A stretch of 64,000 nucleotides of DNA, from contig CALYAK010000009.1 in NCBI GenBank assembly GCA_944393505.1, positions 1 through 64,000 on the forward strand, given 5' to 3'. This document shows positions 9,566 through 20,209 of the stretch, one piece after another. Origin of the DNA: an uncultured Clostridia bacterium. Lineage in GTDB: Bacteria > Bacillota > Clostridia > TANB77 > CAG-508. A program made the position numbers and the translations under genes. The notes beneath the pieces were generated by a model. That model was not told the DNA's origin. It was given only the letters and a program-made list of their open reading frames with translations, and did not search any database. Every line of letters begins with the position of its first letter. The first letter of the stretch is position 1.

Positions 9566-10816
9566 CTATTTTATTTTTTCGAAAATCGATTCTGTATCAA
9601 AAGAAACTTCACATTCTTCTCCGCTTTCCATGTTCTTTAATTTTGCTCGTTTTTGTTTTACTTCTTCTTCTCCAATGGTTAAAACAAATTTTGCTTTTTT
9701 TTTGTCCGCATATTTAAATTGTGCTTTTAAGCTTCTTTGTGCTACATCTTGTTCTACAAAAATTCCCTTATCCCTTAAAGCTAAAGCAAGTTTGGTTGCT
9801 TCTAAATCTGCTTCTTCTCCCATGGTTGCAAGGTATAAATCCATTTTTCTTGATTTTACCATATTTTCTTGGTTATATTTCTCATAAATTTCTAAGATTC
9901 TTTCTACTCCTGTTGCAAATCCTACCGCTGGTGTGTCTTGACCTCCTAGTTCTTTTACTAAACCATCATAGCGACCTCCACCAAGTACAGTATATCCTTC
10001 ATCTTCGGATACAAATTCAAATACCGTTTTGGTGTAATAATCTAATCCACGTACAATCGAAGAATCAATTTCATAATCGACACCTAACTGGGTTAATCTT
10101 TTCTTAACATTTTCAAAGTGTTCTTTACACTCTTCACATAAATAATCTAAGATAATTGGCGCACCTTGGTTCATTTTTTTGCAAGCTTCTTCTTTGCAAT
10201 CTAAAATTCGCATTGGATTTTTTTCAAATCTTGTTTTGCAAGTATCACAATATTTTTCTAAATTTGGTCGAATAAAATTACGTAAAGCTTCTTGATATTT
10301 TGCACGGCAAGTTGGACATCCAATACTATTGAGCATTAGTTTGATACGAGGAATTTTTAATGCTTCAAAAAACTTTTGCCCCATCAAAATCACTTCCACA
10401 TCTGCTTGATAGGATTGCGTTCCTAATACCTCTACTCCAATTTGGTGAAATTCTCTTTGTCTTCCTTTTTGCACATTTTCGTAGCGATAAATACTCATCG
10501 CATACCAAAGTTTGATTGGAGATGGCATACTTGCCATTCCAGATTCAATATATGATCTTACGACACCAGCAGTTCCTTCTGGTCTTAAGGTAATGCTTCT
10601 TCCTCCCTTATCTTCGAAAGTGTACATTTCTTTTTGTACAACATCAGTCGTTTCTCCTACCCCTCTTAGAAATAGTTCGGTATTTTCAAAAACTGGTACT
10701 CGAATTTCTTTTAGCCCAAAGTTTTCAAAAAGATCAGCCGCTGTTTTTTCGATATATTGCCATTTATATGATTCCGAAGGTAAAATATCCTTCGTTCCTT
10801 TTGGTCTTTGTATCAT
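9566..10816 (-). CDS. hisS: Histidyl-tRNA synthetase
   Basis: 416 residues, class II synthetase. It starts with the QRPKGTKDILP motif, then motif 2 region (YRYENVQKGRQREFHQ), the HisRS-specific GLDYYTKTVFEF and GGGRYDGLVKELGG, and a C-terminal anticodon-binding domain (DLYLATMGEEA...). A Cys-rich insertion near residues 175-235 (CPTC, CDTC, CEEC) is common in Firmicute HisRS and may bind zinc. It follows asnS by 26 bases in the recJ-rel-mbl-asnS-hisS run. Confidence 0.96.
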   Translation of the reverse strand: MIQRPKGTKDILPSESYKWQYIEKTAADLFENFGLKEIRVPVFENTELFLRGVGETTDVVQKEMYTFEDKGGRSITLRPEGTAGVVRSYIESGMASMPSPIKLWYAMSIYRYENVQKGRQREFHQIGVEVLGTQSYQADVEVILMGQKFFEALKIPRIKLMLNSIGCPTCRAKYQEALRNFIRPNLEKYCDTCKTRFEKNPMRILDCKEEACKKMNQGAPIILDYLCEECKEHFENVKKRLTQLGVDYEIDSSIVRGLDYYTKTVFEFVSEDEGYTVLGGGRYDGLVKELGGQDTPAVGFATGVERILEIYEKYNQENMVKSRKMDLYLATMGEEADLEATKLALALRDKGIFVEQDVAQRSLKAQFKYADKKKAKFVLTIGEEEVKQKRAKLKNMESGEECEVSFDTESIFEKIK

Positions 10817-10842
10817 TGTTTTTCCCTTCCTTTATTCTAATT

Positions 10843-12240
10843 TTAAAACTCACAGTTTTTTGGTGTTCTTGGGAATGGAAGTACATCACGAATATTTTGC
10901 ATACCTGTTAAGTACATCATCATTCTCTCAAAGCCTAATCCAAATCCACTATGAACACAGCTTCCATATCTTCTTAAATCCATATACCACCAATAATCTT
11001 CTTCTTTTAGCCCTAATTCCTTTAAGCGCTTAGATAATTTTTCGAAATCATCCTCCCTTTGACTTCCGCCAATAATCTCGCCAATTCCAGGAACTAAAAG
11101 ATCACATGCAGCTACGGTTTTCCCATCTGGATTTTCTTTCATATAGAAAGCTTTAATTTCCTTTGGATAATCGGTTACAAAAACTGGTTTTCCAAAGATT
11201 TTCTCACTCAAATATCTTTCGTGTTCGGTTTGAAGATCCGTGCCCCAATGGACTGGAAATTCAAATTGATCATTCACCTTTTCTAACTCTTTAATTGCAT
11301 CCGTATAAGTAATTCTACCAAAATCTGAATGTAAGATATTTTGCAAACGTTCCATTAAGTTTGGATCGATAAATTGTTGGAAAAATTCCATCTCTTCTGG
11401 TGCGTTTTCCAAAACATAGGAAATGATATACTTCATCATTTCTTCTGCTAAATCCATGTTATCTTTTAAGTCTGCAAAACAAATTTCTGGTTCAATCATC
11501 CAAAACTCTGCAGCATGTTTGACGGTATTCGAATTCTCTGCTCGAAATGTTGGTCCAAAAGTATAGACATTACGAAATGCATGTGCAAAAGTTTCAACGT
11601 CTAATTGGCCACTTACTGTTAGATGCGTCGTTTTTCCAAAGAAATCTTGACTATTATCTATGGTACCATCTTCCTTTTTTGGTAAGTCTTCTAAATCAAA
11701 AGATGTAACACGAAACATTTCGCCTGCACCTTCACAATCACTTCCCGTAATAATTGGTGTATGAACATAGACAAATCCTTTTTCTTGAAAGAATTTATGA
11801 ATCGCAAAAGAAAGAATACTACGAACGCGGAATACTGCATTAAATGTATTCGTTCTTGGTCTTAAATGGCTAATCGTTCTTAAATATTCAAAAGAATGTC
11901 GTTTCTTTTGAAGCGGGTAATCCAAAGATGCTTGATTGATGATTTCTACTTTTTGAGCTTTTATCTCAAAAGGTTGTTTTGCATTCTCTGTTTTGACAAC
12001 TTCTCCCATTACTTGGATCGATGAACTAATGGAAAGTTTCTTTACCTCTTCAAAATTTTCAAGTTCTTGATCAAATACAATTTGCACATTCTTAAAAAAT
12101 GTACCATCATTTAATTCAATAAATCCAAAATTCTTTGAATCTCGAATGGTTTTGACCCAACCAGAAACTTGAATTGTTTTCCCTTCATAAGAATTCATAT
12201 TGCGATATAGGTCTTTGACCAAAATATTGTTGGTATCCAT
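10843..12240 (-). CDS. asnS: Asparaginyl-tRNA synthetase
   Basis: 465 residues, class IIb synthetase. The N-terminal OB-fold anticodon-binding domain ([22 protein letters not shown]) is followed by the catalytic core: motif 2 [21 protein letters not shown] and motif 3 [22 protein letters not shown]. The PFPRTPKN ending is typical of AsnRS rather than AspRS; a separate aspS is present at 20.2 kb. It is in the minus-strand housekeeping operon, 21 bases after the MBL gene. Confidence 0.96.
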   Translation of the reverse strand: MDTNNILVKDLYRNMNSYEGKTIQVSGWVKTIRDSKNFGFIELNDGTFFKNVQIVFDQELENFEEVKKLSISSSIQVMGEVVKTENAKQPFEIKAQKVEIINQASLDYPLQKKRHSFEYLRTISHLRPRTNTFNAVFRVRSILSFAIHKFFQEKGFVYVHTPIITGSDCEGAGEMFRVTSFDLEDLPKKEDGTIDNSQDFFGKTTHLTVSGQLDVETFAHAFRNVYTFGPTFRAENSNTVKHAAEFWMIEPEICFADLKDNMDLAEEMMKYIISYVLENAPEEMEFFQQFIDPNLMERLQNILHSDFGRITYTDAIKELEKVNDQFEFPVHWGTDLQTEHERYLSEKIFGKPVFVTDYPKEIKAFYMKENPDGKTVAACDLLVPGIGEIIGGSQREDDFEKLSKRLKELGLKEEDYWWYMDLRRYGSCVHSGFGLGFERMMMYLTGMQNIRDVLPFPRTPKNCEF

Positions 12241-12261
12241 CTATTTTTCATTCCTCTCTTT

Positions 12262-12921
12262 TTAATCATCACTTGGTTTTAAATTAAAATACAAAGGTTC
12301 TTCTTCTCTTACCATTGTACTTCTTCCGTGTCCTGGATAAATAATCGTATCTTCTGGCAAAACCAAAAGCCTTGTTGTAATACTATCAATCTCTTCTTTA
12401 AAATCGCCAGTTGGTAAATCAGTCCTTCCCCAAGCCGATTTAAAAATCGTATCGCCAGAGAAAACCAAATTTTCTTGATGGCAATAAAGAGAACTTCCTC
12501 CTTTGGTATGTCCTGGTGTATGAATGACGCGGAATTCTAAATTTCCTAAATGAATTAAGTCTTGATCATCCACTCGAGAATCTGCTTCTAAACTCATATC
12601 CTGCATACCAATGTAGCCAATCAAATTAATATCTGGATTATATAACCCTTCTGCATCTTCACGGTGAATTAAAATTTTTCCGCCTTTTTTTGCTTTCAAT
12701 TCTGGCGCTGCTCCAATATGGTCTCCATGGCAATGCGTTAAATAAATATATTTTAAGTTTCCTCCCAAAATATCCAGCATTTCAATAATTTTGTCCGCTT
12801 CTCCTCCTGGATCGATTACCATCGTTTCTTTCGTTTCTTCATCCATGACAATATAGCAATTCGTGGATTCTTGAAGATGTGTATGTACTTTTAATCTCTT
12901 TAGTATCATTTTGAATTCCAT
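12262..12921 (-). CDS. MBL-fold metallo-hydrolase (glyoxalase II-like)
   Basis: 219 residues. It has metallo-beta-lactamase motifs: THCHGDHIG (near residue 62), HTPGHTKGG, FSGDTIF and YPGHGRST. This is the small YcbL/glyoxalase II-like group that often lies between rel and hisS in Clostridia. The substrate is not predictable beyond thioester-type hydrolysis. Two starts are possible: ATG at 12921, or an internal ATG at 12909 with better spacing from the GAGAAGGG Shine-Dalgarno. Confidence 0.88.
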   Translation of the reverse strand: MEFKMILKRLKVHTHLQESTNCYIVMDEETKETMVIDPGGEADKIIEMLDILGGNLKYIYLTHCHGDHIGAAPELKAKKGGKILIHREDAEGLYNPDINLIGYIGMQDMSLEADSRVDDQDLIHLGNLEFRVIHTPGHTKGGSSLYCHQENLVFSGDTIFKSAWGRTDLPTGDFKEEIDSITTRLLVLPEDTIIYPGHGRSTMVREEEPLYFNLKPSDD

Positions 12922-12945
12922 CCCTTCTCATCATTCTTTTGTTTT

Positions 12946-15144
12946 TTATTTCTTTCTCTTTACTTCATAAACACTATCAACTTTACGTAGTGATTTAATT
13001 ACATTATTTAATGCTTCGACATTCTCGATTTCAATTGTCAATTCTGTAATTGCAATCTTCTCTTTATTTGCTCTGGAAGAAACTGCTAACATCTTACATT
13101 TTGTTGCTGCAATCATATTAATAATATCGGCAAGCAATCCATTTCGATCATTAGCAAAAATCTCGATGTCTACATGATAAGCTACCTTTTCTTGTTCTGC
13201 CCAGTAAACATCAATCATTCTAGCTTCTTCCGAAGAAACTAAATCAGTTACATTGGAACAATCTTTGCGATGAACCGAAACCCCTCTTCCTCTTGTAATA
13301 TATCCAACAATTTCATCTCCTGGTACTGGATTACAACACTTGGATAATTTGACTAAACAATTATCAATTCCTTCTACAATAATTCCAGCATGGGATACTC
13401 TTGCTTTTGTTCCCATTTTTTCTTTGCTTAATTCTTCTAGGGTCTTTTCAACGTTTTCTTCTTTATGCTCTTTTCGATATTCTTCCAAGATACGTGCAAT
13501 AATTTTCGAAGCAGACATTGCTCCAAATCCTACACTTGCATACATATCATCTACGGTATTGTATTTATATCGATCTAATGCTACTTGAACAAATTCGGTT
13601 TTAAAGATTTGATCATAATTCATTCCAACACGCTTGATTTCTTTTTCAATCAAATCTTTTCCTTTTTCGATATTGGCTTCTCTTTCATTTTTCTTAAACC
13701 ATTGTTGAATTTTGGTTTTTGCAGAAGAACTCTTGACAAATTTTAGCCAGTCTCGACTTGGTCCTTTTGCTTGATCAGAAGTAATGACCTCTACGATATC
13801 TCCGCTTTTTAAATTCGTGATAATTGGCATCATTTTGCTGTTAATTTTGCATCCTACCATATGATGTCCAATTTCTGCATGAATGTTATACGCAAAATCA
13901 ATCGGAGTTGCCCCTCTTGGTAATACCTTAATCTCACCTTTTGGTGTAAACACATAAACTTCATCTTCAAACAACTCTGTTTTTAATGTGTTTAAGAATT
14001 CTTGTGGATCTTGCATATCTTTTTGCCACTCTAATGTTTCGCGAAGCCATGCAAGTTTATCTTCGGTTACCGTTACATTACTCTTTTTGGTTTTATTAGC
14101 TTCCTTGTATGCCCAATGAGCTGCGATACCAAACTCTGCAATTCGATGCATGTCCCAAGTACGAATTTGTACTTCAAAAGGAGTTCCTTTTGGTCCAATT
14201 AATGTCGTATGCAATGATTGATACATATTTGGTTTTGGAACCGAAATATAGTCTTTAAACCTTCCTGGCATTGGATTATATAAATCGTGAACAACACCAA
14301 GGGCAGCATAACAATCCTTTACGGAGTTAACAATAATACGAAGTGCAAATAGGTCATATATTTGATCCAATGTTTTGTTATCACGTTTCATTTTTCGATA
14401 AATGCTGTATAAGTGTTTTGCTCTTCCCGTGATTTCCGCTTCAATTCTTTGCTTTTTCAAATGAACACGAATTTCATCCATAATCATATTGATAAACTCT
14501 AAACGTTCTTCTCTTTTTTTATCGATTCCTTCTACAATTTCACGATATTCTTCTGGATATAAATATTTAAAAGATAAATCTTCTAGTTCCCATTTTAAGG
14601 AATACATACCCAATCGATTAGCAAGTGGTGCATATAAATCCATGGTTTCTCTTGCATTTGCAATTTGACGATCTCTGGTTAAGTATTTTAAAGTTCGCAT
14701 ATTATGGAGTCTGTCTGCTAATTTAATCAAGATTACACGAATATCTTTTCCCATCGCCAAAAACATTTTGCGATAGTTTTCAACTTGTTGTTCTTCTTTA
14801 CTCGTATAATTTAATTTACCAAGTTTGGTAACACCATCTACCATATCATAAATTTCTTGTGAAAATTGCGTTACAATGTCTTTTTTGGTAACATCTGTGT
14901 CTTCTAATAAATCATGAAGAAGTGCTGCACAAATCGTTGATTCATCTAATTCAAGTCCAGCCAAAATATATGCCACTTGTACAGGATGGATAATATATGG
15001 CTCTCCTGATTTTCTTTTTTGATCGCCATGTTTTAATTTTGCAAATTCATAGGCTTTTAAAATAAGTTTTGTATCAGCTCTACGATTTTTCTTTTTCATT
15101 TCAGCAATAATGTCATCAATGGTTGCAATCTTTTCTTCTACCAT
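12946..15144 (-). CDS. rel: Bifunctional (p)ppGpp synthetase/hydrolase, RelA/SpoT family
   Basis: 732 residues, full length. An N-terminal HD hydrolase domain (HDLLEDTDV near residue 75) is followed by the synthetase domain (YQSLHTTLIGP near 270-280), a TGS domain (VYVFTPKGEIKVLPRGATPIDFAY near 400), a zinc-finger/RIS region (CCNPVPGDEI) and a C-terminal ACT domain (HVDIEIFANDRNGLLADI). It makes and degrades the stringent-response alarmone. The AAGGAGGATAAT RBS sits before the ATG. A second, small alarmone synthetase lies at 50 kb. Confidence 0.97.
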   Translation of the reverse strand: MVEEKIATIDDIIAEMKKKNRRADTKLILKAYEFAKLKHGDQKRKSGEPYIIHPVQVAYILAGLELDESTICAALLHDLLEDTDVTKKDIVTQFSQEIYDMVDGVTKLGKLNYTSKEEQQVENYRKMFLAMGKDIRVILIKLADRLHNMRTLKYLTRDRQIANARETMDLYAPLANRLGMYSLKWELEDLSFKYLYPEEYREIVEGIDKKREERLEFINMIMDEIRVHLKKQRIEAEITGRAKHLYSIYRKMKRDNKTLDQIYDLFALRIIVNSVKDCYAALGVVHDLYNPMPGRFKDYISVPKPNMYQSLHTTLIGPKGTPFEVQIRTWDMHRIAEFGIAAHWAYKEANKTKKSNVTVTEDKLAWLRETLEWQKDMQDPQEFLNTLKTELFEDEVYVFTPKGEIKVLPRGATPIDFAYNIHAEIGHHMVGCKINSKMMPIITNLKSGDIVEVITSDQAKGPSRDWLKFVKSSSAKTKIQQWFKKNEREANIEKGKDLIEKEIKRVGMNYDQIFKTEFVQVALDRYKYNTVDDMYASVGFGAMSASKIIARILEEYRKEHKEENVEKTLEELSKEKMGTKARVSHAGIIVEGIDNCLVKLSKCCNPVPGDEIVGYITRGRGVSVHRKDCSNVTDLVSSEEARMIDVYWAEQEKVAYHVDIEIFANDRNGLLADIINMIAATKCKMLAVSSRANKEKIAITELTIEIENVEALNNVIKSLRKVDSVYEVKRKK

Positions 15145-15162
15145 ATTATCCTCCTTCTTCTT

Positions 15163-16845
15163 TTATTTCTCATAGGATTTTCGAATTTCCTTTACATTGA
15201 TCTGGATCTGTTCATTTCCATTGAAACGGTTTACTTCTAAAGTTCCCACTACATCCACATAATCTTCAATGGTATAGGTACTTGCTAACTCTCCCATATT
15301 AAATCCAATGGCTTCTACAATCACTTGATCTTCTTTTAACGTAAGTTTCAAATGCTTTCCTTCCGATAATGTACGAATGGAATGAATTTTTAAATTGCGA
15401 AATAGGAATAGTGGCATTTTATTTGCTTCTCCAAATGGTTCTAACAATTGAATTTGTTTCACTGTTTCTAAATCGATTTCTTTTAAACTTACTTCTTCAT
15501 CAATGTATACAATCGGTATTATATCACGAATGTTGCTATTTTGTAAAAAATTTTCGAATTCTTCCTTAAAATCTTCAAATTCTGATTTTTGAATGGTTAC
15601 ACCAACTGCCATCGAATGTCCACCAAATTTGGTTAAATGACTGGAACATTCGGTTAAAGCATGGTGAAGATCAAATCCTGGAATACTTCTTCCAGATCCT
15701 TTTCCCTCTTCTCCTTCAAAACAAACCAAAACACTTGGTTTAAAATATAGGTCCGTTACTTTGGAAGAAACAATTCCGATGACACCATGGTGCCAATTCG
15801 GACTTCCTAAAATGATACCTGCTTTGTCTTTTTCGGATGTTTCAATCATTTGTACCGCTTCTTCAAAAATCTTCTTTTCGGCTGTTTGTCTTTCCTGATT
15901 GTATTGGTTGAGTCTTTTTGCAATTTCTCTTGCCTCTTCTACAGAATCCGTTAAGAATAGTCTTAGGGCTTCTTTTTCAAATCCCATTCTTCCACAAGCA
16001 TTAATTCTTGGGGCAACACCAAAAGAAATACTGGTTGAATCCACTTTTTTGTATCCAATCGATTCTAATAGGCATCTTAACCCAATATTTTTGGTTTGAC
16101 TAACCAGTTTCAATCCTAATTTTGCAATCACACGATTTTCATCCACTAAAGGAACAATATCGGATATCGTTCCGACACAAACAATATCTAAATATTTCAA
16201 ATATTCTTTATCAGGCAAGCCCATTTTCAAACTAATGGCTTGAATCAATTTAAAACATACTCCAACGCCTGCTAATTGATTAAACGGATATTGATTATCC
16301 TTTCTTTTCGCATCCACAACTGCTAAAGCTTTTGGTAAAACTTCGGTTGGTTCATGATGATCGGTTACGACCACATCAATTCCTAAACTCACGGCATAGT
16401 CAATTTCTTCGATTCCAGAAATTCCACAATCAACCGTAATCATTAAATCATAGTCTTTTAATGTATCAATCGCCTCTTTATTTAGTCCATATCCTTCTTC
16501 TAAGCGATTTGGAATATATGAATCCACAGATATTCCACGATCTGCGAAAAATTTCTTTAATACCGTAATACTCGTAATTCCATCTACATCATAATCTCCA
16601 TAGATCACAATCTTTTCTTTTTTCTCCATTGCTTCTAAAATACGAGATACTGCTTTTTCCATATCTGGCATAAAAAAAGGATCATGAAAATCGTGACGTG
16701 TTGGATTCAAAAATTGCTCAATCTGATCCAAGTCCACTTTACGATTAATTAATATTTCAGCAATCATTTCACTAATTTGATATTTTTCTGCTATTTGTTT
16801 TGCTAATTCTTCATTCTTCGGATAACATTCCCACTTTTTGTTCAT
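15163..16845 (-). CDS. recJ: Single-stranded-DNA exonuclease RecJ
   Basis: 5'-3' ssDNA exonuclease of recombination and mismatch repair. DHH-family motifs: YGDYDVDGIT (near residue 75), DCGISG and VTDHHEP, then the DHHA1 half with NACGRMG and the GGHSMAVG glycine-rich motif, and a C-terminal OB-like domain. I chose the ATG at 16845 (MNKKWECYPK) because a GGAGG lies six bases upstream of it; an in-frame ATG at 16857 precedes that Shine-Dalgarno. It is the first gene of the recJ-rel-mbl-asnS-hisS-spoIIP-pgi run. Confidence 0.95.
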   Translation of the reverse strand: MNKKWECYPKNEELAKQIAEKYQISEMIAEILINRKVDLDQIEQFLNPTRHDFHDPFFMPDMEKAVSRILEAMEKKEKIVIYGDYDVDGITSITVLKKFFADRGISVDSYIPNRLEEGYGLNKEAIDTLKDYDLMITVDCGISGIEEIDYAVSLGIDVVVTDHHEPTEVLPKALAVVDAKRKDNQYPFNQLAGVGVCFKLIQAISLKMGLPDKEYLKYLDIVCVGTISDIVPLVDENRVIAKLGLKLVSQTKNIGLRCLLESIGYKKVDSTSISFGVAPRINACGRMGFEKEALRLFLTDSVEEAREIAKRLNQYNQERQTAEKKIFEEAVQMIETSEKDKAGIILGSPNWHHGVIGIVSSKVTDLYFKPSVLVCFEGEEGKGSGRSIPGFDLHHALTECSSHLTKFGGHSMAVGVTIQKSEFEDFKEEFENFLQNSNIRDIIPIVYIDEEVSLKEIDLETVKQIQLLEPFGEANKMPLFLFRNLKIHSIRTLSEGKHLKLTLKEDQVIVEAIGFNMGELASTYTIEDYVDVVGTLEVNRFNGNEQIQINVKEIRKSYEK

Positions 16846-16961
16846 CTTTTCCTCCATTTTAACAGTACTATTTTACCGCATTTTCGATTACTTTAAAACC
16901 CCCATTCACAAAAAAAGCAACAAAAGAATATGAAAATCGAAACAAATACCACAGAAACGAC

Positions 16962-16987
16962 AAAAAGAAGGATTTCTCCTTCTTTTA
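16962..16987. terminator. Terminator after the large surface protein gene
   Basis: AAAGAAGGA / TCCTTCTTT hairpin flanked by A and T runs, between recJ and the end of the large surface protein gene. Confidence 0.65.
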
Positions 16988-17056
16988 TCGGCGGCCTTTA
17001 TTCAATTTAAAGATGTTTGCTAAATGATTATCTACTTAGATATCCTATTTTAAGGA

Positions 17057-19921
17057 TCATTCCTGAACCTTCCAAGAGGTCTGGCCAAGGTAATCCTGAT
17101 TAGCCGTGTTTTCCGTCTTTAGTCCTGCCTTTAGTACAACAACTGGACGCACACCATATGCTTGATTATATGAACCATTATAACTACCATTTGATATTCT
17201 ATACAATGGTGAATCGGATGTATTTGTCGAACGCCATAATCGGCTACCTGTTGGGGAATAATTATTATAAGATCCTGTTGGTCTCTCACTATATAAATAA
17301 TAATAATATGTCGAGGAAGCTCTATAACTAGTTCTACTGTTTCCTGAATAAGACGTAGTCGGATAATTTCCTGCAGAATTCACAGAATGTAACCTATATG
17401 CAACTGATACTGAAGATGATGATGTAGAAGTATAAAAGGTTCCTTGAGTATAGCTTTGCCATTTTCCTGTGCTTACTCTATAAGTCATCATATATCCCCT
17501 ATAAGAGGTTCCGCTTCCTGAATAACGTCTACCTGAATTATTTCCTGCACTTGTTGCTAACCAGTAATTGTTTCCAGTAATTTTTACTCCTGCTGTATTC
17601 ATTTGATTATAATCATTCGTATCTGCATTTTTGGCTGATGTTGCATAAGTTGTATTTAAAAAGTTAGTAGTTGCAAAATTGTTCAACGCTGTTATCATCG
17701 CTGTTCGATTAGCATCTGAATTTCCGTAATAACCTAAAGCAGGGCTTCCTGCGCTAATTAAAGTAACTGTTCCTGTAGCTCCGCTTCCTGTTTTACTTAA
17801 CACTCTCCATCCACTGGTATTTCCAGTAACACTTGTTCCTTTGTCTTGACCTTCTGTATACCCCCCAAATGTCGCATTACTTGTTGGATTTGCCTCTGTA
17901 TTATCCCATGTTCCCACATTATATGCCACATAATCTCCTGCTGTTACTCGGTCTACTAAATAATATGTGACACTAGTTGGTATTCCCTGCGTTGTGTTTC
18001 CATATTTATCTGACACAATCACGTTAAGTTCTGTTGAATAATTCGTTGTCTTTGTCAATCCTGTATAAGTATATGTATTAGATGCCGAATTTCCTTTTGA
18101 TGTCGCATTTTGATAATATTGATAAGTTTTTATTTCCGTTGTTTCATCCATTGCTGTTACAGTCATTTTCGCTGATGTTTCAGATGCTGATTCTACAACA
18201 ATACTTGTTATTACTGGCCCTGTTGTATCTCTTGTTACTTCTAATGTATTGGTTGATACTCTTTCATTTTCTTTGTTATACGTATGCACTTTTACTGTCC
18301 AATGTCCATCTGCTGCAATTACAAAACTCTTTTTATTCCCCATTTCATATTCTGTTTCTGGTAATGCAACACCTTTTCCATATTCTTTTCCATCAATTGT
18401 TCCACTATTCGTTGTTGTTCCTGTTATCTGATATGTTACTCTAGGAATATCTACGTTATTTTCATCTTGTCCTGTCATACTAATTTCTATATTACTTGTA
18501 TAATAACTTCTTTTTCCTTCTGTGTAGACATCTCCTTCTGTCCCACTTGATACCCATATTGCCGGTCTTGAAATAACATCGCTTGCTGTCATATTTCCTG
18601 CTTCATCTTTTACTATCACATACATATCGTACGTTTTATCTTTTTCTAGTCCAGCATATAGCTGTGTTGTTTCTTGACTTGCTTGATCTGTATAGGTCAT
18701 ATTTGGTGCCAGTTTGTGTCGATAGGTATATCTTTCCGTTGTTGCCAGATCAGATGCTGCATCTGCCGCTGTTACAGATACTCGGAAACCACTCCCTATC
18801 ACTTGCTCTCCCGTATATAACGTAATTACTGGTCTTGTTGCATCTCTTCTTACATTTAATGTTGGTGCTGTGGATAGTCTCATACCTCCAGAATCATAGG
18901 TGTATGCTACAATCGCAAATTCTCCATCGATTGCAATTCGAAATGTTGTACCATTTGCAATATCGATTTCTCCGGTATCCACTTCTCCTGCCATATATTC
19001 TCGATTTCCAATTATTCCATTACCATATGCTGTTCCTCTTACTCGATACGTTACTCTGGATGATCCTGTATCTGTTCCTAATACACGAAGCGTAATATTA
19101 CTGGTATACCAATCATTTTGTCCCATATTTCCACTAGCTACACTGACCGTTACTCCACTTCCTGCTGTTGTACCAGTTTCTCTTTTTAGCCACATGATCG
19201 TTGAGTTTGATTTTTTTCCTTCTAAGTCATACGAATATGCTGTTATTGTATATTCTCCATCTTTTGTAAATGTTAATGTTCCACCATTTTCAATATCAAT
19301 CTCTTTAATTAATCCACTTGGATAAAGCTCGTTATTAATTTCATCTACCGTTGTTGTTAGAATATATTTGATTCTTAATGTTTTATCCGTTGTTGCAATT
19401 TGGATGGTTACATCACTTCGGAAGAAGCTTGCTGCAATCTCTTCTCCTTCTAGTACCGTAATGGTTGGTGGTACTGCATCTCCTCCGATCATACTTCCAT
19501 CACTTCCGCCAGTGTTGGTGTTTGTTCCTCCTGTGTTAGATCCACCTTGGTTTCCACTTCCTCCTGAACCACCGGATCCAGATTCTCCTCCTTCAGAACT
19601 TCCTCCTGTATCGGTGCCAGGGATAATACCAATTCCGGTATATAATTCGTTATCTCTTAGCTCATTTTGAAGAGCTGCAAGTTGCTCGTTATCATAATCT
19701 GTTTCGTTCGTTATCATATTTTTCGTATCTTTTGCTTGAAAAATAATTCCATCTTCTCCGATAACTGCATTTAGAGTGATTCCCGCTAAGATTACAAGCA
19801 CGACGATTGTTACTAATTGTGCATAACAAAGAAAAACAAGAAACAAAAATAATTCCTGTTTTTCTTTGAATTTTTTTGATTTTTTCTTGTTTTTTCCAGA
19901 TAAAACTTGACTTTTCCGCAT
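17057..19921 (-). CDS. Large surface protein with pilin-like N-terminus and Ig-like repeats
   Basis: 954 residues; I do not recognise a named family for the whole. Residues of about 25-55 carry a hydrophobic helix ending LAGITLNAVIGEDGIIFQAK, which resembles the type IV pilin-like N-termini common in Clostridia surface proteins. A Gly/Ser-rich linker follows (about 110-150). Three or more related beta modules come next, each with a DTTGPVITS- or DATRPVITL-type start and a conserved YTITAYSYD- or FAIVAYTYD-type strand. The C-terminal third is very rich in Ser, Thr, Tyr and Asn and has a YWLATSAGN ... YGVRPVVVLK module seen at the end of many clostridial extracellular proteins. It is monocistronic and divergent from aspS. 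Its ligand or role is unknown. Confidence 0.7.
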   Translation of the reverse strand: MRKSQVLSGKNKKKSKKFKEKQELFLFLVFLCYAQLVTIVVLVILAGITLNAVIGEDGIIFQAKDTKNMITNETDYDNEQLAALQNELRDNELYTGIGIIPGTDTGGSSEGGESGSGGSGGSGNQGGSNTGGTNTNTGGSDGSMIGGDAVPPTITVLEGEEIAASFFRSDVTIQIATTDKTLRIKYILTTTVDEINNELYPSGLIKEIDIENGGTLTFTKDGEYTITAYSYDLEGKKSNSTIMWLKRETGTTAGSGVTVSVASGNMGQNDWYTSNITLRVLGTDTGSSRVTYRVRGTAYGNGIIGNREYMAGEVDTGEIDIANGTTFRIAIDGEFAIVAYTYDSGGMRLSTAPTLNVRRDATRPVITLYTGEQVIGSGFRVSVTAADAASDLATTERYTYRHKLAPNMTYTDQASQETTQLYAGLEKDKTYDMYVIVKDEAGNMTASDVISRPAIWVSSGTEGDVYTEGKRSYYTSNIEISMTGQDENNVDIPRVTYQITGTTTNSGTIDGKEYGKGVALPETEYEMGNKKSFVIAADGHWTVKVHTYNKENERVSTNTLEVTRDTTGPVITSIVVESASETSAKMTVTAMDETTEIKTYQYYQNATSKGNSASNTYTYTGLTKTTNYSTELNVIVSDKYGNTTQGIPTSVTYYLVDRVTAGDYVAYNVGTWDNTEANPTSNATFGGYTEGQDKGTSVTGNTSGWRVLSKTGSGATGTVTLISAGSPALGYYGNSDANRTAMITALNNFATTNFLNTTYATSAKNADTNDYNQMNTAGVKITGNNYWLATSAGNNSGRRYSGSGTSYRGYMMTYRVSTGKWQSYTQGTFYTSTSSSSVSVAYRLHSVNSAGNYPTTSYSGNSRTSYRASSTYYYYLYSERPTGSYNNYSPTGSRLWRSTNTSDSPLYRISNGSYNGSYNQAYGVRPVVVLKAGLKTENTANQDYLGQTSWKVQE

Positions 19922-19959
19922 ATAATAGGTAAAATAGAATAGATACGTTTCTTTATTTA

Positions 19960-20170
19960 TGTTGAATATGAGCGCTTCTTAAATGTTCCTATCAGAGAGA
20001 AAGGATGTTACGCTGAAAGTCCTTTTTAGAGAAGTTTATGAAGACAACACATAGGAGTAAATGAAGAAATATGAGAAAAGAGGAAAATATGTTTCATATT
20101 TTCAAGCTGGGTGGCACCGCGGAAATTATTTCGTCCCTGCAAATTAGCAGTAGGGCGTTTTTTTGTGCCT
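19960..20170 (+). ncRNA. T-box leader of aspS
   Basis: The conserved T-box sequence GGGTGGCACCGCGG lies at about 20109-20122. Upstream are an AGAGAG/GCTGAAAG stem-I pattern and a likely GAC (Asp) specifier at about 20043-20045. Downstream, CGTCCCTGC / GCAGTAGGGCG plus a T run forms the terminator. Uncharged tRNA-Asp should stabilise the antiterminator and let aspS be transcribed. Confidence 0.85.
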
Positions 20171-20209
20171 TACGAAAAAATTTGTAACAATTTTTTAGGA
20201 GGTTTAATC

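Noticed and set aside
20111-20209. Upstream extension of aspS
   Set aside because: This part is the T-box antiterminator region; the AGGAGG-preceded ATG at 20210 gives the normal protein.
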